A DNA stretch of 64,000 nt. It comes from Halostella salina (lineage in GTDB: Archaea > Halobacteriota > Halobacteria > Halobacteriales > Natronoarchaeaceae). Below the pieces are notes generated by a model, which saw nothing but the letters and a program-made list of their open reading frames with translations, did not search any database and was not told where the DNA came from. The stretch lies in NCBI RefSeq assembly GCF_003675855.1, contig NZ_RCIH01000002.1, positions 381,654 to 445,653 of the forward strand. The letters are read 5' to 3'. Shown here piece by piece: positions 19,125 through 27,928 of this stretch. Each line of letters starts with the position of its first letter. Position 1 is the stretch's first letter. The translations under genes were made by a program, and so were the position numbers.

Positions 19125-20498
19125 TTAGTTGGGTGTTTGTTGTGTCAGTCGGATCAATTCTAACTTTCTAAGGGTGGATTTCGTGTTCTTAGGTTGGGTT
19201 TGGCGACCTTTCTTGACTGCATCATCTATTAGTGACTCAATATCCGTTCCCCCAGAAAGGAGTTCTTCCAATGAATATTCAGACTGGCCAATTGACACGC
19301 CAGTCAATATTGCACCGTATTCACGAAGTCGGGATTCTGGAGATCTATCACAGAGTTCTTTGTAATCGGCCGCATTTGAGCTATGATAGTCTAACCTAGG
19401 ATCATCTTGTATTTCTTCAAGGATCTCTTTTTTACCACGTACCAAAAGGACGTGTTCAATCATCTGCAAATTATTGCCATCTACTTGATCTAACACAGAT
19501 CGATACACACGCTCTTCATCTCCATCATATTTTAGAATCCATTCAGTCCCCGGTAGATAGTGAATGATAGAACTTTGAATGAGATACTCTGCCTTGTCCA
19601 GTCGTTCTCCGTCTTGATTTGTCAAGTCCAGCTCCTGCCGGTGGTCATAGTACTGATATACGGTATTTAGACTTGAAGCGAGATCGCCTGTTGATCGCCA
19701 GTTTTTCACTGCAATCTTGAGCTTTTCATTAACATCTCTAGCAGGGTCGGTTGTAATAACCTCCCGTAGTGGAAATGCATCTTCATCATCGCTAGGGGAG
19801 ACAGCTAATGTCGCATTTTCTAGTTGCTCTGGTGATAATCCAGCAACTTGTGCAAGATCATCTGCAAACTGTTCAATTTTATCAAGGAGTATTTGTTCAC
19901 GTCTATCTACCAAGTTTCGAAATTCGTCATTCCCCATTCGGGTATTTCGAGAGCCTTTTCTGGTGAATACTTGTCCTTCAGTTATGAGTGACTTTGTCCC
20001 TCCTTTTATTCTGATGTTGTTTTCAACGACCGAAGGTGGTTCTTTCACCGGTTGGATGACCAGTACGAGACCACATTTGTTGTTCTGATTGATCTCATAT
20101 CTTTCTACATCGGGCGCAGGTTCAAGGTAATCAATCAGCAATTGTTGTAATTCCGCCTCATCAGTATCGATGATATGATCGCCTCCCGCCGGCCCACGTT
20201 TTTGTATCCCGTCAAAAGTCCCGTCTTCCTGAAATCCGATCAATAAAAATCGATACGGGCTTCGGTCAACGACATTAGCAAGAGCAGAAACGGTTTTGAT
20301 GATTTTTGCTCTCTGCTTCTGTTCATCTTCTGAATCTGGCAGTCTAAGATAGAGTTCTCCCTTTGCATCAAATAGTCGTCCCTCAGTGTCAGGTAGGGTT
20401 GTTTTAATGAATTCAACAACATCCCTGTCATTTGATGTAGAATCCTTGAATAGGTTATAGAGGTCTTGAGGCCACGGTTTATTATCTCTCTTGTTCAT
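19125..20498 (-). CDS. AlbA_2 (Schlafen-type) domain protein, inverted within BREX
   Basis: A 457-residue AT-rich gene. Seen: the N-terminal 150 residues have the outline of an AlbA_2/Schlafen-type putative nucleic-acid-binding domain. FDAKGELYLRL and KTVSALANVVDRSPYRFLLIG (split here) are followed by DGTFDGIQKRGPAGG and a GLVLVIQPVKEPPSVVENN strand leading to RIKGGTKSLITEGQVFTRKG. In that family these correspond to the 'E.K...DIAAFANT.GG.L.IG..DDG.I.G' and 'Y.R.GS.T..A' blocks. The C-terminal half is unassigned and helical. The gene lies inverted between pglZ and brxHII, so it interrupts the BREX operon like the Kiwa pair. Plausible role: an independent RNA- or DNA-targeting defence protein. 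Domain call is by pattern only. Confidence 0.6.
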   Translation of the reverse strand: MNKRDNKPWPQDLYNLFKDSTSNDRDVVEFIKTTLPDTEGRLFDAKGELYLRLPDSEDEQKQRAKIIKTVSALANVVDRSPYRFLLIGFQEDGTFDGIQKRGPAGGDHIIDTDEAELQQLLIDYLEPAPDVERYEINQNNKCGLVLVIQPVKEPPSVVENNIRIKGGTKSLITEGQVFTRKGSRNTRMGNDEFRNLVDRREQILLDKIEQFADDLAQVAGLSPEQLENATLAVSPSDDEDAFPLREVITTDPARDVNEKLKIAVKNWRSTGDLASSLNTVYQYYDHRQELDLTNQDGERLDKAEYLIQSSIIHYLPGTEWILKYDGDEERVYRSVLDQVDGNNLQMIEHVLLVRGKKEILEEIQDDPRLDYHSSNAADYKELCDRSPESRLREYGAILTGVSIGQSEYSLEELLSGGTDIESLIDDAVKKGRQTQPKNTKSTLRKLELIRLTQQTPN

Positions 20499-20632
20499 TT
20501 CATCGGCACAATTGAACTGTTGGCTTAATATACTATGGCTATCGCTTATGGGCTCCCCTGAAAAAGCACAATAGAATATTGGATTCTGCTAACTTTCAAG
20601 ACGACTTATTTCGTTGGTTGCTCTATTGGTAG

Positions 20633-23548
20633 ATGACTGACTCTACATTCTCTCCCGGGCAACAAGTTGTTCTCAACGGCAGGTCTGCGGAGGTAATCCA
20701 GACGCGGACAGTTGGTGACATCGAGTATCTCCGAGCATACATCGACGGCGAGGGTGTCAAGACGGTCTGTCTGGACGACGTCGATGTCCAGCCCCATCAA
20801 AGAGGACTGGAGCGTCTCCCCGGACAGCAACTCGATGATCTTCATCCGGATCACGAGGCCGTGTCTGCCCAGTGGTTCGACCTCCACACGCAGGCCACGA
20901 AACTGAAGCTGGCTCACGAACAGGGGCAGTTGCTGAGCATCTCCAATTCGCTCGTCCGGCTGGAGCCCTACCAGCTGGCGTGCGTCAACTGGGTGATGCA
21001 GAAACTCCGACAGCGTGCGCTCATCGGGGACGACGTCGGTCTCGGGAAGACCATCGAGGCCGGGCTCATCCTCAAAGAATTGAGCGCCCGAAACCGGGCC
21101 GACCGCGTCCTCTTCGTCGTCCCTGCCCACCTCCAGAAGAAGTGGATCCGAGACATGGATCGCTTCTTCGACGTGGATCTCACCGTCGCTGACCGGGCGT
21201 GGGTCGAGGGCGAGCGTCGGCGTCTCGGAGAGGAGGCCAATATCTGGAATCAAGACCAGCAGCAACTCGTCACCAGCATGGCCTTCCTGCGGCAAGACGA
21301 GTTCCGGCCGGCGCTCCGAGACGCGTTCTGGGATGTCGTCGTGGTCGACGAGGCCCACAAGGCCGCGAAGCGGGGCGATTCCCCGAGCAAGACGGCGAAC
21401 ATGGTCGAGACCGTTGCAGGCAACTCCGACTCACTCCTGCTCCTCAGTGCGACGCCCCACGACGGGAAGGGAGAGGCATTCCGGTCGCTCGTCGAGTACA
21501 TCGATCCCTTCCTCGTCGCCGAGAACCGCGAGCTCTCGCAGGAGACAGTCGACCGTGTGATGATCCGACGCGGCAAGACGGACATCTACGACGACGACGG
21601 CGAGCGCATCTTCCCCGACCGAGAGGTCAACTCTGTCTCCGTCTCGATGACCCACGACGAACGGCAGTTCTACCGCGCCGTCACCGACTACGTCAAAAAC
21701 GTCTACAATCGCTCTGAGAAGCTGAACGAGCCCGCGGTCGGGTTCGCGATGGCGCTCATGCAGAAGCGGCTGGTCAGCAGCGTCGGCGCGATTCACGCCA
21801 CGCTCCGCCGCCGGCTGAACGATCTGCTCGACGAACAGACGGCGACGGACGAACTCTCCGAGGAGGCCGAGGCCTACCTCGACGGTGAGGATCTGGACGA
21901 GGACGACAAGCAGCAAGCGGAAGACGAGATTGCCGGACTGACCGTCGCCAGCAACGACGAACAACTCCAAGAGGAGATCGACACGCTCCGCGATCTCGTC
22001 TCACTCGCCGAAGACCTGCCCGTCGACTCGAAGGCCCAGAAGGTACGGCGGTTCATCAGCCAACTCCTCGAAGAGCAACCAGACGAGAAACTCCTGCTGT
22101 TCACCGAGTACCGGGATACGCTCGACTACCTCCTCGACTTCGTGCAGGACGAGCCGTGGGCCGACGAGATTCTGGTCATCCACGGCGATGTCGACAAAGA
22201 GGAGCGGGCCCGCATCGAAGACGAGTTCAATCACGGCAAGTCGCGACTGCTGTTCGCGACCGACGCGGCGAGCGAAGGTATCGACCTCCAGCACAGCTGC
22301 CACATCATGGCGAACTACGAGTTGCCGTGGAATCCCAACCGGCTCGAACAACGAATAGGCCGCATCCACCGCTACGGGCAGGACAAGGAGGTCAAGGTCT
22401 GGAACTTCCTCTTCGACGACACCCGCGAGAGTGAAATCTTCGAGATGCTCCAGACCAAAGTCGAGGAGATTCGCTCGAAGCTCGGCAACACGGCGGACGT
22501 GCTCGGCATCCTCGACGATATCGACGTGGACTCGCTCATCATGGAGTCCATCCAGAACGACGAGCCGCCGAGCGCAACCAAGGAGGAACTCGAGGAGCTG
22601 ATCGAGGAGCGCCAGCGCACGCTCGAAGAGTGGTACGAACGGAGTCTCGTCGACACCAGCACGTTCGACGCGGAGAGCCGCCGGCAGATACAGGAGGTCG
22701 TCGACGAGTCCGAAGACGTCTACGGGAGCGCCGGTGACATTCGGGAGTTCTTCGAGCAGGCAGTCGAGGCCTTCGGCGGCGAGTTCGAGAAGCGCGGCAC
22801 CAATCTCTATCAGGCCGAATTACCCGAGGACATCCGACCCTCGAACGTGGATGCGACCTTCGGCCCGTTCACGTTCGACCGCGAATTTGCGATGGAGCAC
22901 GAAGACATCACCTTCGTAGCGCCCGACACGGACGTCCTCCAGCGACTCATGGCACGCGTGCTGGAGTCCGATCGGGGAGAGGTCGGCCTCAAACTCCTCC
23001 CGTTTGTCGACACGCCGGGAGTCACCTACAATTATCGCGTAGCGTTCGAGGATGGCACGGGAGAGGTAATCCGGGAGGAGACAATCCCCGTCTTCGTCGA
23101 CGCCGAGCAGCGAGATGCCCAACAGGCACTCGGAGAGCGGGTTGTTGAGGGTGAGACGGTATCTGCGAAACCAGAGGTGGATGACATCCAGACAGTAGTG
23201 AACGCCGAAGACGAACTTCGTGAAGCTGCCGACCGCTATGTGAGTGCTCGGGTGAACGAGATCAAGTCCGACCTCAGTTCAAAACGTCACGAGGAGACTG
23301 CCCGGGAACTCGAAAACCTCAACGAGTACGCACAGTCCGAACGCGAGCGCATCGAGTCCTTTATCGAGGAGTACGAACGCAAGTCCGAGGCCGGCTCGGA
23401 TATGGACATCGCGATCCGGGGCCAGCGTGAGCGTCTCGAAAAACTCGAAGAGCGAATCGAGACACGTCGCCAAGAGCTGAAACGTCGGGAACAGGTCATC
23501 TCGCTGGCGCCCGAGGTGGAGAACTACTGCCTCACGTTACCGCTGTGA
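20633..23548 (+). CDS. brxHII: BREX SNF2/DEAH-type helicase BrxHII
   Basis: A 971-residue superfamily 2 helicase. Seen: motif I GDDVGLGKTIEAGLIL near residue 131, motif II VVVDEAHKAAK near 235, motif III LLSATPHDGKG near 271, the C-terminal RecA-fold motif FATDAASEGIDLQ near 542 and motif VI QRIGRIHRYGQ near 573. A long charged coiled-coil tail occupies about 830-960. Known: DrmD/BrxHII-like SNF2 helicases accompany BREX types lacking brxL. It ends the BREX operon after the inverted AlbA_2-like gene. The ATG at 20633 is preceded by an AT-rich 130-base gap that can hold its own promoter, so it may be expressed separately from pglZ. Confidence 0.85.
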   Translation: MTDSTFSPGQQVVLNGRSAEVIQTRTVGDIEYLRAYIDGEGVKTVCLDDVDVQPHQRGLERLPGQQLDDLHPDHEAVSAQWFDLHTQATKLKLAHEQGQLLSISNSLVRLEPYQLACVNWVMQKLRQRALIGDDVGLGKTIEAGLILKELSARNRADRVLFVVPAHLQKKWIRDMDRFFDVDLTVADRAWVEGERRRLGEEANIWNQDQQQLVTSMAFLRQDEFRPALRDAFWDVVVVDEAHKAAKRGDSPSKTANMVETVAGNSDSLLLLSATPHDGKGEAFRSLVEYIDPFLVAENRELSQETVDRVMIRRGKTDIYDDDGERIFPDREVNSVSVSMTHDERQFYRAVTDYVKNVYNRSEKLNEPAVGFAMALMQKRLVSSVGAIHATLRRRLNDLLDEQTATDELSEEAEAYLDGEDLDEDDKQQAEDEIAGLTVASNDEQLQEEIDTLRDLVSLAEDLPVDSKAQKVRRFISQLLEEQPDEKLLLFTEYRDTLDYLLDFVQDEPWADEILVIHGDVDKEERARIEDEFNHGKSRLLFATDAASEGIDLQHSCHIMANYELPWNPNRLEQRIGRIHRYGQDKEVKVWNFLFDDTRESEIFEMLQTKVEEIRSKLGNTADVLGILDDIDVDSLIMESIQNDEPPSATKEELEELIEERQRTLEEWYERSLVDTSTFDAESRRQIQEVVDESEDVYGSAGDIREFFEQAVEAFGGEFEKRGTNLYQAELPEDIRPSNVDATFGPFTFDREFAMEHEDITFVAPDTDVLQRLMARVLESDRGEVGLKLLPFVDTPGVTYNYRVAFEDGTGEVIREETIPVFVDAEQRDAQQALGERVVEGETVSAKPEVDDIQTVVNAEDELREAADRYVSARVNEIKSDLSSKRHEETARELENLNEYAQSERERIESFIEEYERKSEAGSDMDIAIRGQRERLEKLEERIETRRQELKRREQVISLAPEVENYCLTLPL

Positions 23549-23557
23549 ATACTGTGG

Positions 23558-24961
23558 TCAATCAGACTGAATACTGACACGATAAACGCTCTCTATCGTC
23601 TCGTAGTAGATGTCGTCGAGAACCGAAACCAGTGCCTCGTTCTCGACTACGAGGTCAACGAAGGCCTCATTCAGCGACTCGATGTACGCGTCAAAGAAGG
23701 ACTGGTCGTCTTCCACCTCGATGTCGTAGGCCGCTACCAGCATATCATCCTTTATCCCGGTTATTTCCGCCCTCGGCGGCAGAAGATCGCCGATTTCGGA
23801 TGTCCGACTGTTGAAGGCGTCAACGAACTCGTCGATGAACTCCTGATCATTCGCCCCCATATTCCTGAAGTAGACGTTCAATGTTCGCTCGCCGAGTGCC
23901 AAATCGCGGTTCCGGCCCAACCGATGGTGGAAGCCGATTCGTACGTCGTTTCGGTCGTCAGCCCTGCTGTGCAGTACTCGACTCAGGTCATCGACGTGGC
24001 GCCACCAGCCGTCTTTGAAGATCATTCCCCAGTCCGAACTGCTCGTGCGAAACCGCCAATCTCCGCGCTTCGTGTCGTCCGTCGCAAGTACGAAGCCAGT
24101 CACATCGTCGTCGAAGTCAGAAACTGAACCGTAACCATCGCGTTCGAGAGTCTCCCCTAATCGACGGCCCCAGTGATCGGTAAACGTCTCCCAACGGTCG
24201 TCGAACGTATCAGTAACATCACTGATTGCGTCGTAGTGTTCGAGATACAGTTCGACCTTCTCCTGTTCGTTCTGTTGTTGGTCGGTCATCCCTGAGATAC
24301 TCTCAATGTCGTCGTTGAACTCGCGCAGTTGATTGACTGTCCGCTGAGGAAACCGCGCTGCGTTTTCGAACAGGAACGGTTCCAGTACGTCGTTCCTGAA
24401 TTCCTGCCACGTCCAGTTCGCGAAGTTCGATTCGTTCGCGGAAGGCTGGTCGCTCTGGTGAAGATACAGGTAGTACTTCCCCGACTCATAGTCGGTCTTC
24501 GGCCGACCACCCACGTGTGTTGCCTCGCGGTAGTAGAACTCGGTCTGCGTATCCTTAGCCGAGAACTTCAACTCGATCATCAGGAACCATTCGTTCGGAA
24601 CTTCAATCAGGAGATCGACGATACCGGACGACTCGGTTGTTCCGTCGACCACCTTCTCGACCTGCACCTGATCGTCCACCACGACATCCGAGAGATCGTG
24701 GATGTCTACCTGAAAGTCACACTCGTCCGGTAGCCCATCGAGAACCGCCCTGAGAAACTCCGCGTCCATCCCGTGTGGCTCCTCCGGATCGAGAAAGTAC
24801 GCCAGAAGCCGGTTGACGTACACCTCGGCCTTCTTTTGGCTGCCAAGCGAGTACTCTATCACGTCCATCAGCGAGCGGGGCGACTTGGGAACGTCCGTGA
24901 TCTGCTCCCACTTCCGTTCGAGCGCCCGCAAGTCCGCCTCCAACGTGGCGTTCGCTTTCAT
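23558..24961 (-). CDS. PD-(D/E)XK nuclease superfamily protein
   Basis: A 467-residue protein. Seen: a nuclease core with D116 in SGIVDLLIEVP and E130-x-K132 in FLMIELKFSAKD, i.e. the D-x13-E-x-K spacing of the PD-(D/E)XK fold. It is preceded by YVNRLLAYFLDPEEPHGMDA, a pattern I associate with the PDDEXK_4 family. The rest is helical and acidic without recognised domains. It is the third gene of a minus-strand operon, 78 bases after the UvrD/AddA-like gene, and ends convergently nine bases from brxHII. Inference: a nuclease subunit or separate effector linked with the helicase-nuclease pair. Confidence 0.7.
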   Translation of the reverse strand: MKANATLEADLRALERKWEQITDVPKSPRSLMDVIEYSLGSQKKAEVYVNRLLAYFLDPEEPHGMDAEFLRAVLDGLPDECDFQVDIHDLSDVVVDDQVQVEKVVDGTTESSGIVDLLIEVPNEWFLMIELKFSAKDTQTEFYYREATHVGGRPKTDYESGKYYLYLHQSDQPSANESNFANWTWQEFRNDVLEPFLFENAARFPQRTVNQLREFNDDIESISGMTDQQQNEQEKVELYLEHYDAISDVTDTFDDRWETFTDHWGRRLGETLERDGYGSVSDFDDDVTGFVLATDDTKRGDWRFRTSSSDWGMIFKDGWWRHVDDLSRVLHSRADDRNDVRIGFHHRLGRNRDLALGERTLNVYFRNMGANDQEFIDEFVDAFNSRTSEIGDLLPPRAEITGIKDDMLVAAYDIEVEDDQSFFDAYIESLNEAFVDLVVENEALVSVLDDIYYETIESVYRVSIQSD

Positions 24962-25039
24962 TCGTCAGTTCACGGTCGTGACTCACACGGAAGGGAAGAG
25001 AAACTTTCCCAGCTGTAGCCGTACCTGTGACGAGCGCCC

Positions 25040-27928
25040 CTACCGAATGACTGGGCTCTCTTCCCCATCGGGCTGAGGACTCCTGCTGTTCCGATCGACC
25101 AAGTCAGCGATCTCCCTCTTCGTGAGCGGATCAACCTCAACCCGCTCACCGTCAGCCGTGTAGAAGAGGCTCGCGGTGACGCGACGCTCCGGATACGCCG
25201 CCCGGACGACGTGATAGTAGACACTCAACTGCTTGCAGTACTCCGACTCGGCATGGCGGGTGCGATCCGTCTTGTAGTCGATAATGTCGACCCGCTCCTC
25301 GGTGACGTGGAGCAGGTCGATGACTCCCGAGATGGTCACTCGGTCATCGCCGACGGCCACCGGCAGGTAGGCGTTCTCCTCGGCTACGAGATCGCCCGGC
25401 AGGGAATCGACGAGGTTTCTGATGTGTTCCTCATCGGGGTTAGACGGCTCGACGGGCCTGCCCTCGACGTACTGCTCGGCGAATTCGTGGACGCGTGTCC
25501 CGAATTCTACGCCCTTGCCCTCCTCGACGTCGCTGAAAACTCGGTCGTCCATCAGTGAGTGGGGCGACTGGCCATCCGGCGTATCTGGCACCGGCACCGA
25601 CACCTGTAGGCGGGCCTGCTCGGTGGCCTGCTCGCCGGCGACTTCGACCTCGGGGTCAATCTCGGTCGGCTCCAGCGGCAGATTCTCGAACAGCGGGCTC
25701 GGCGACGATCCCGCGGTGAACAACACGTGGCTCTCCGCTCGCGTGATCGCGACGTACATCAGCCGGCGCTCCTCGTCGTAGTCGCGGCTGAGACACTTTG
25801 AAAGGATGCGGTGCCGCCAGTTGTCGTAGACGTGGGGCTTCCCGTGGGCCTCGGCGTACTGCTTGCTCTGTCGCAGCCCGACGGGATCCTCGTAACGGAT
25901 GCGGTCGGCTCCACCGCCCGAGGGCGGGAAGCTGTACTGGTTGACATTCGCGAGGATGACGATGGGGTGTTCCAGCCCCTTTGCCGCGTGGATGGTCTGG
26001 ACGGTGATCGAATCCACACCCGGACTGTCGTCGACCTCGTGGGTCGCCTCGGCGTCAAGACTCCGCTCCATGAACCGGACGATGTCCCCGCGATTTCGGG
26101 TCGTGCTGTCGAAGGTGCCCTGCAGCACGGCGACCAGCGCATCGGCGTAGGCATCGTCGAACCCGTATCGGTCGAACACCTGTCGGGCGATGCCGCCAAC
26201 GGTCTCGCTCGCGGCGAGTCGCTCGCGGAACTGGAGCATGGGCTCGGGGTAATCCTCCTCGCCGAGGACGTGCTTGACCTCGTCGAGCGTGTACCCCGCC
26301 TCCTCCAGCACGACGGCCCAGCCGCGCTCGGAGTCCGCTTCCTCGAGGATGCGCAGCCACGCCAGCAGGAGGACAGCCTGCTCGGTGCTGAACAGCTCGA
26401 CCCCGCCCTCGTAGGCGACAGGGATGCCGAACTCGCCGGCGTGCGACTGCAGTTCACGACCGAACCGCCGCGTCCGGGTCAGAACGGCGATGTCGTCGTA
26501 GGACGGCGGGCGAAGCTCCCCGTCTTCACCCTCGACGGCGTAGTCGTCGTTGCCGACCATCTCCTGCACCCGGTCGAGGATGGCCTCGTACTCGTCGTCG
26601 CTCGTGACGGCTTCGATGATCGAGTGGTCGTGGTCGGTCGTCGCCTCTAGCGAGGTGACGTCCTCGGCCACCTCGGGGTCGACTTCCTCGCTACTGGTCG
26701 CCGGCAGCGTGAGACTGTGTTCCGAGAAGTCGAGGATCGACTGCGTCGACCGGTAGTTCTCGACCAGCGAGATTTCCGTCACGTCGTCGACGGGGAAGCC
26801 AACCCGCTCGCGGTCGCCGTTGAGTTCCTGCTTGTAAGTCGCCAGCCGCTCCTCGAACCGGCGGATGTTGTCGACCGACGCGTACTGGAAGCCGTAGATG
26901 CTCTGTTTCCAGTCGCCGACGACGCAGACGTTGTCGGTGCCCGCGAGCAGCAGCGCCAGCTTGAACTGGATCTCGCTGGTGTCCTGAAACTCGTCGACCA
27001 TCACGTGGTCGAACTGAACAGTCTCCCGGAGGGCGTGATTCTCGCACAGCAGCGCGAACGCGAACATCTGGAGGAAGCTGAAGTTCAGGTAGTTGCGCCG
27101 GAGCGCGAACTCGACATACTCCAGATAGATGTCGTGGACGAACGCCTTCAGGTCGTCTCGCTCCTCCTCGAACGCCCGCCGGGCCCACGCGTCGTCGATC
27201 CGGGGGTAGCCGTCACGGAGTTCCGATTCGCTGGGGGCGTCCGGCAGGTAGCACCGGTCGCGCTCGAAGCCGCTCAGCCCGTCGCGCAAGTCCGACTGGG
27301 TGGGCCCGTTCGCCCCCTTGTTGGGCTCGTTGGCCGCGTCGAACAGTTCCTTGAACGCCTCGAAGTCGCCGTCGAGGTAGGCCTCGCCGTTGCGGAACCA
27401 GCCATCGTCAGTCGGGAAGATGCCCTTGGCCGCCAGCTGCTTTATCAGTTCCAGCAGCGAGGTCTGGTCGCGCACTACCCGGAAGAAGTCGTGATATTCG
27501 GGATGATTCTCGGCGAATTGAGTGCAGAACTCGCGGAAGCGTTCCTCCTCGATCACCTCGTCTTCGAGCAGCCGAGTGGACGAGGTGATCCGGTCGTCGA
27601 TGCCCAACGTGGTCGGTGCGTCGAAGCCGTGCTGGAGCAATAGGTCGTGACAGTGACCGTGGAACGTGTTGATGGGGGCGTCTCGGAGCGCGGCCATCGA
27701 GTAGTCACAGTGATCCACCACACGCTCTTTCATTTCGGCGGCGGCGTTGTTCGTGAACGTGATCAGCAGGATGTCCTCGGGCTCGGTGTCGGGCTGCTCA
27801 AGGAGGTTGGCGTACCGGTGGGTGATCGTGAACGTCTTGCCCGTCCCCGCGCCAGCGTCGACGACGTGAATGCCGTTCGTGGCATCGATCAGTTCCTGCT
27901 GACTCTCGTTGGGTGTGAGTTCAGTCAT
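25040..27928 (-). CDS. UvrD/AddA-like helicase with C-terminal RecB nuclease
   Basis: A 962-residue superfamily 1 helicase-nuclease. Seen: Walker A DAGAGTGKTFTITHRY at residues 24-39, LLITFTNNAAAEM (motif Ia), MVDEFQDTSEIQ (motif II) near 310, VCVVGDWKQSIYGFQ (motif III), TIHAAKGLEHPIVIL (motif V) and MYVAITRAESHVLF (motif VI). The C-terminus has ISGVIDLLHV then VDIIDYKTDRTRH and YCKQLSVYYHV, the RecB-type nuclease D, D-x-K and QLxxY residues. Known: AddA pairs with AddB to resect DNA ends, and such pairs also occur in defence islands. The start overlaps the stop of the preceding nuclease gene by eight bases. Start at 27928 gives a standard N-terminal extension before the Q-motif (TPNESQQELID). 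Confidence 0.85.
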   Translation of the reverse strand: MTELTPNESQQELIDATNGIHVVDAGAGTGKTFTITHRYANLLEQPDTEPEDILLITFTNNAAAEMKERVVDHCDYSMAALRDAPINTFHGHCHDLLLQHGFDAPTTLGIDDRITSSTRLLEDEVIEEERFREFCTQFAENHPEYHDFFRVVRDQTSLLELIKQLAAKGIFPTDDGWFRNGEAYLDGDFEAFKELFDAANEPNKGANGPTQSDLRDGLSGFERDRCYLPDAPSESELRDGYPRIDDAWARRAFEEERDDLKAFVHDIYLEYVEFALRRNYLNFSFLQMFAFALLCENHALRETVQFDHVMVDEFQDTSEIQFKLALLLAGTDNVCVVGDWKQSIYGFQYASVDNIRRFEERLATYKQELNGDRERVGFPVDDVTEISLVENYRSTQSILDFSEHSLTLPATSSEEVDPEVAEDVTSLEATTDHDHSIIEAVTSDDEYEAILDRVQEMVGNDDYAVEGEDGELRPPSYDDIAVLTRTRRFGRELQSHAGEFGIPVAYEGGVELFSTEQAVLLLAWLRILEEADSERGWAVVLEEAGYTLDEVKHVLGEEDYPEPMLQFRERLAASETVGGIARQVFDRYGFDDAYADALVAVLQGTFDSTTRNRGDIVRFMERSLDAEATHEVDDSPGVDSITVQTIHAAKGLEHPIVILANVNQYSFPPSGGGADRIRYEDPVGLRQSKQYAEAHGKPHVYDNWRHRILSKCLSRDYDEERRLMYVAITRAESHVLFTAGSSPSPLFENLPLEPTEIDPEVEVAGEQATEQARLQVSVPVPDTPDGQSPHSLMDDRVFSDVEEGKGVEFGTRVHEFAEQYVEGRPVEPSNPDEEHIRNLVDSLPGDLVAEENAYLPVAVGDDRVTISGVIDLLHVTEERVDIIDYKTDRTRHAESEYCKQLSVYYHVVRAAYPERRVTASLFYTADGERVEVDPLTKREIADLVDRNSRSPQPDGEESPVIR

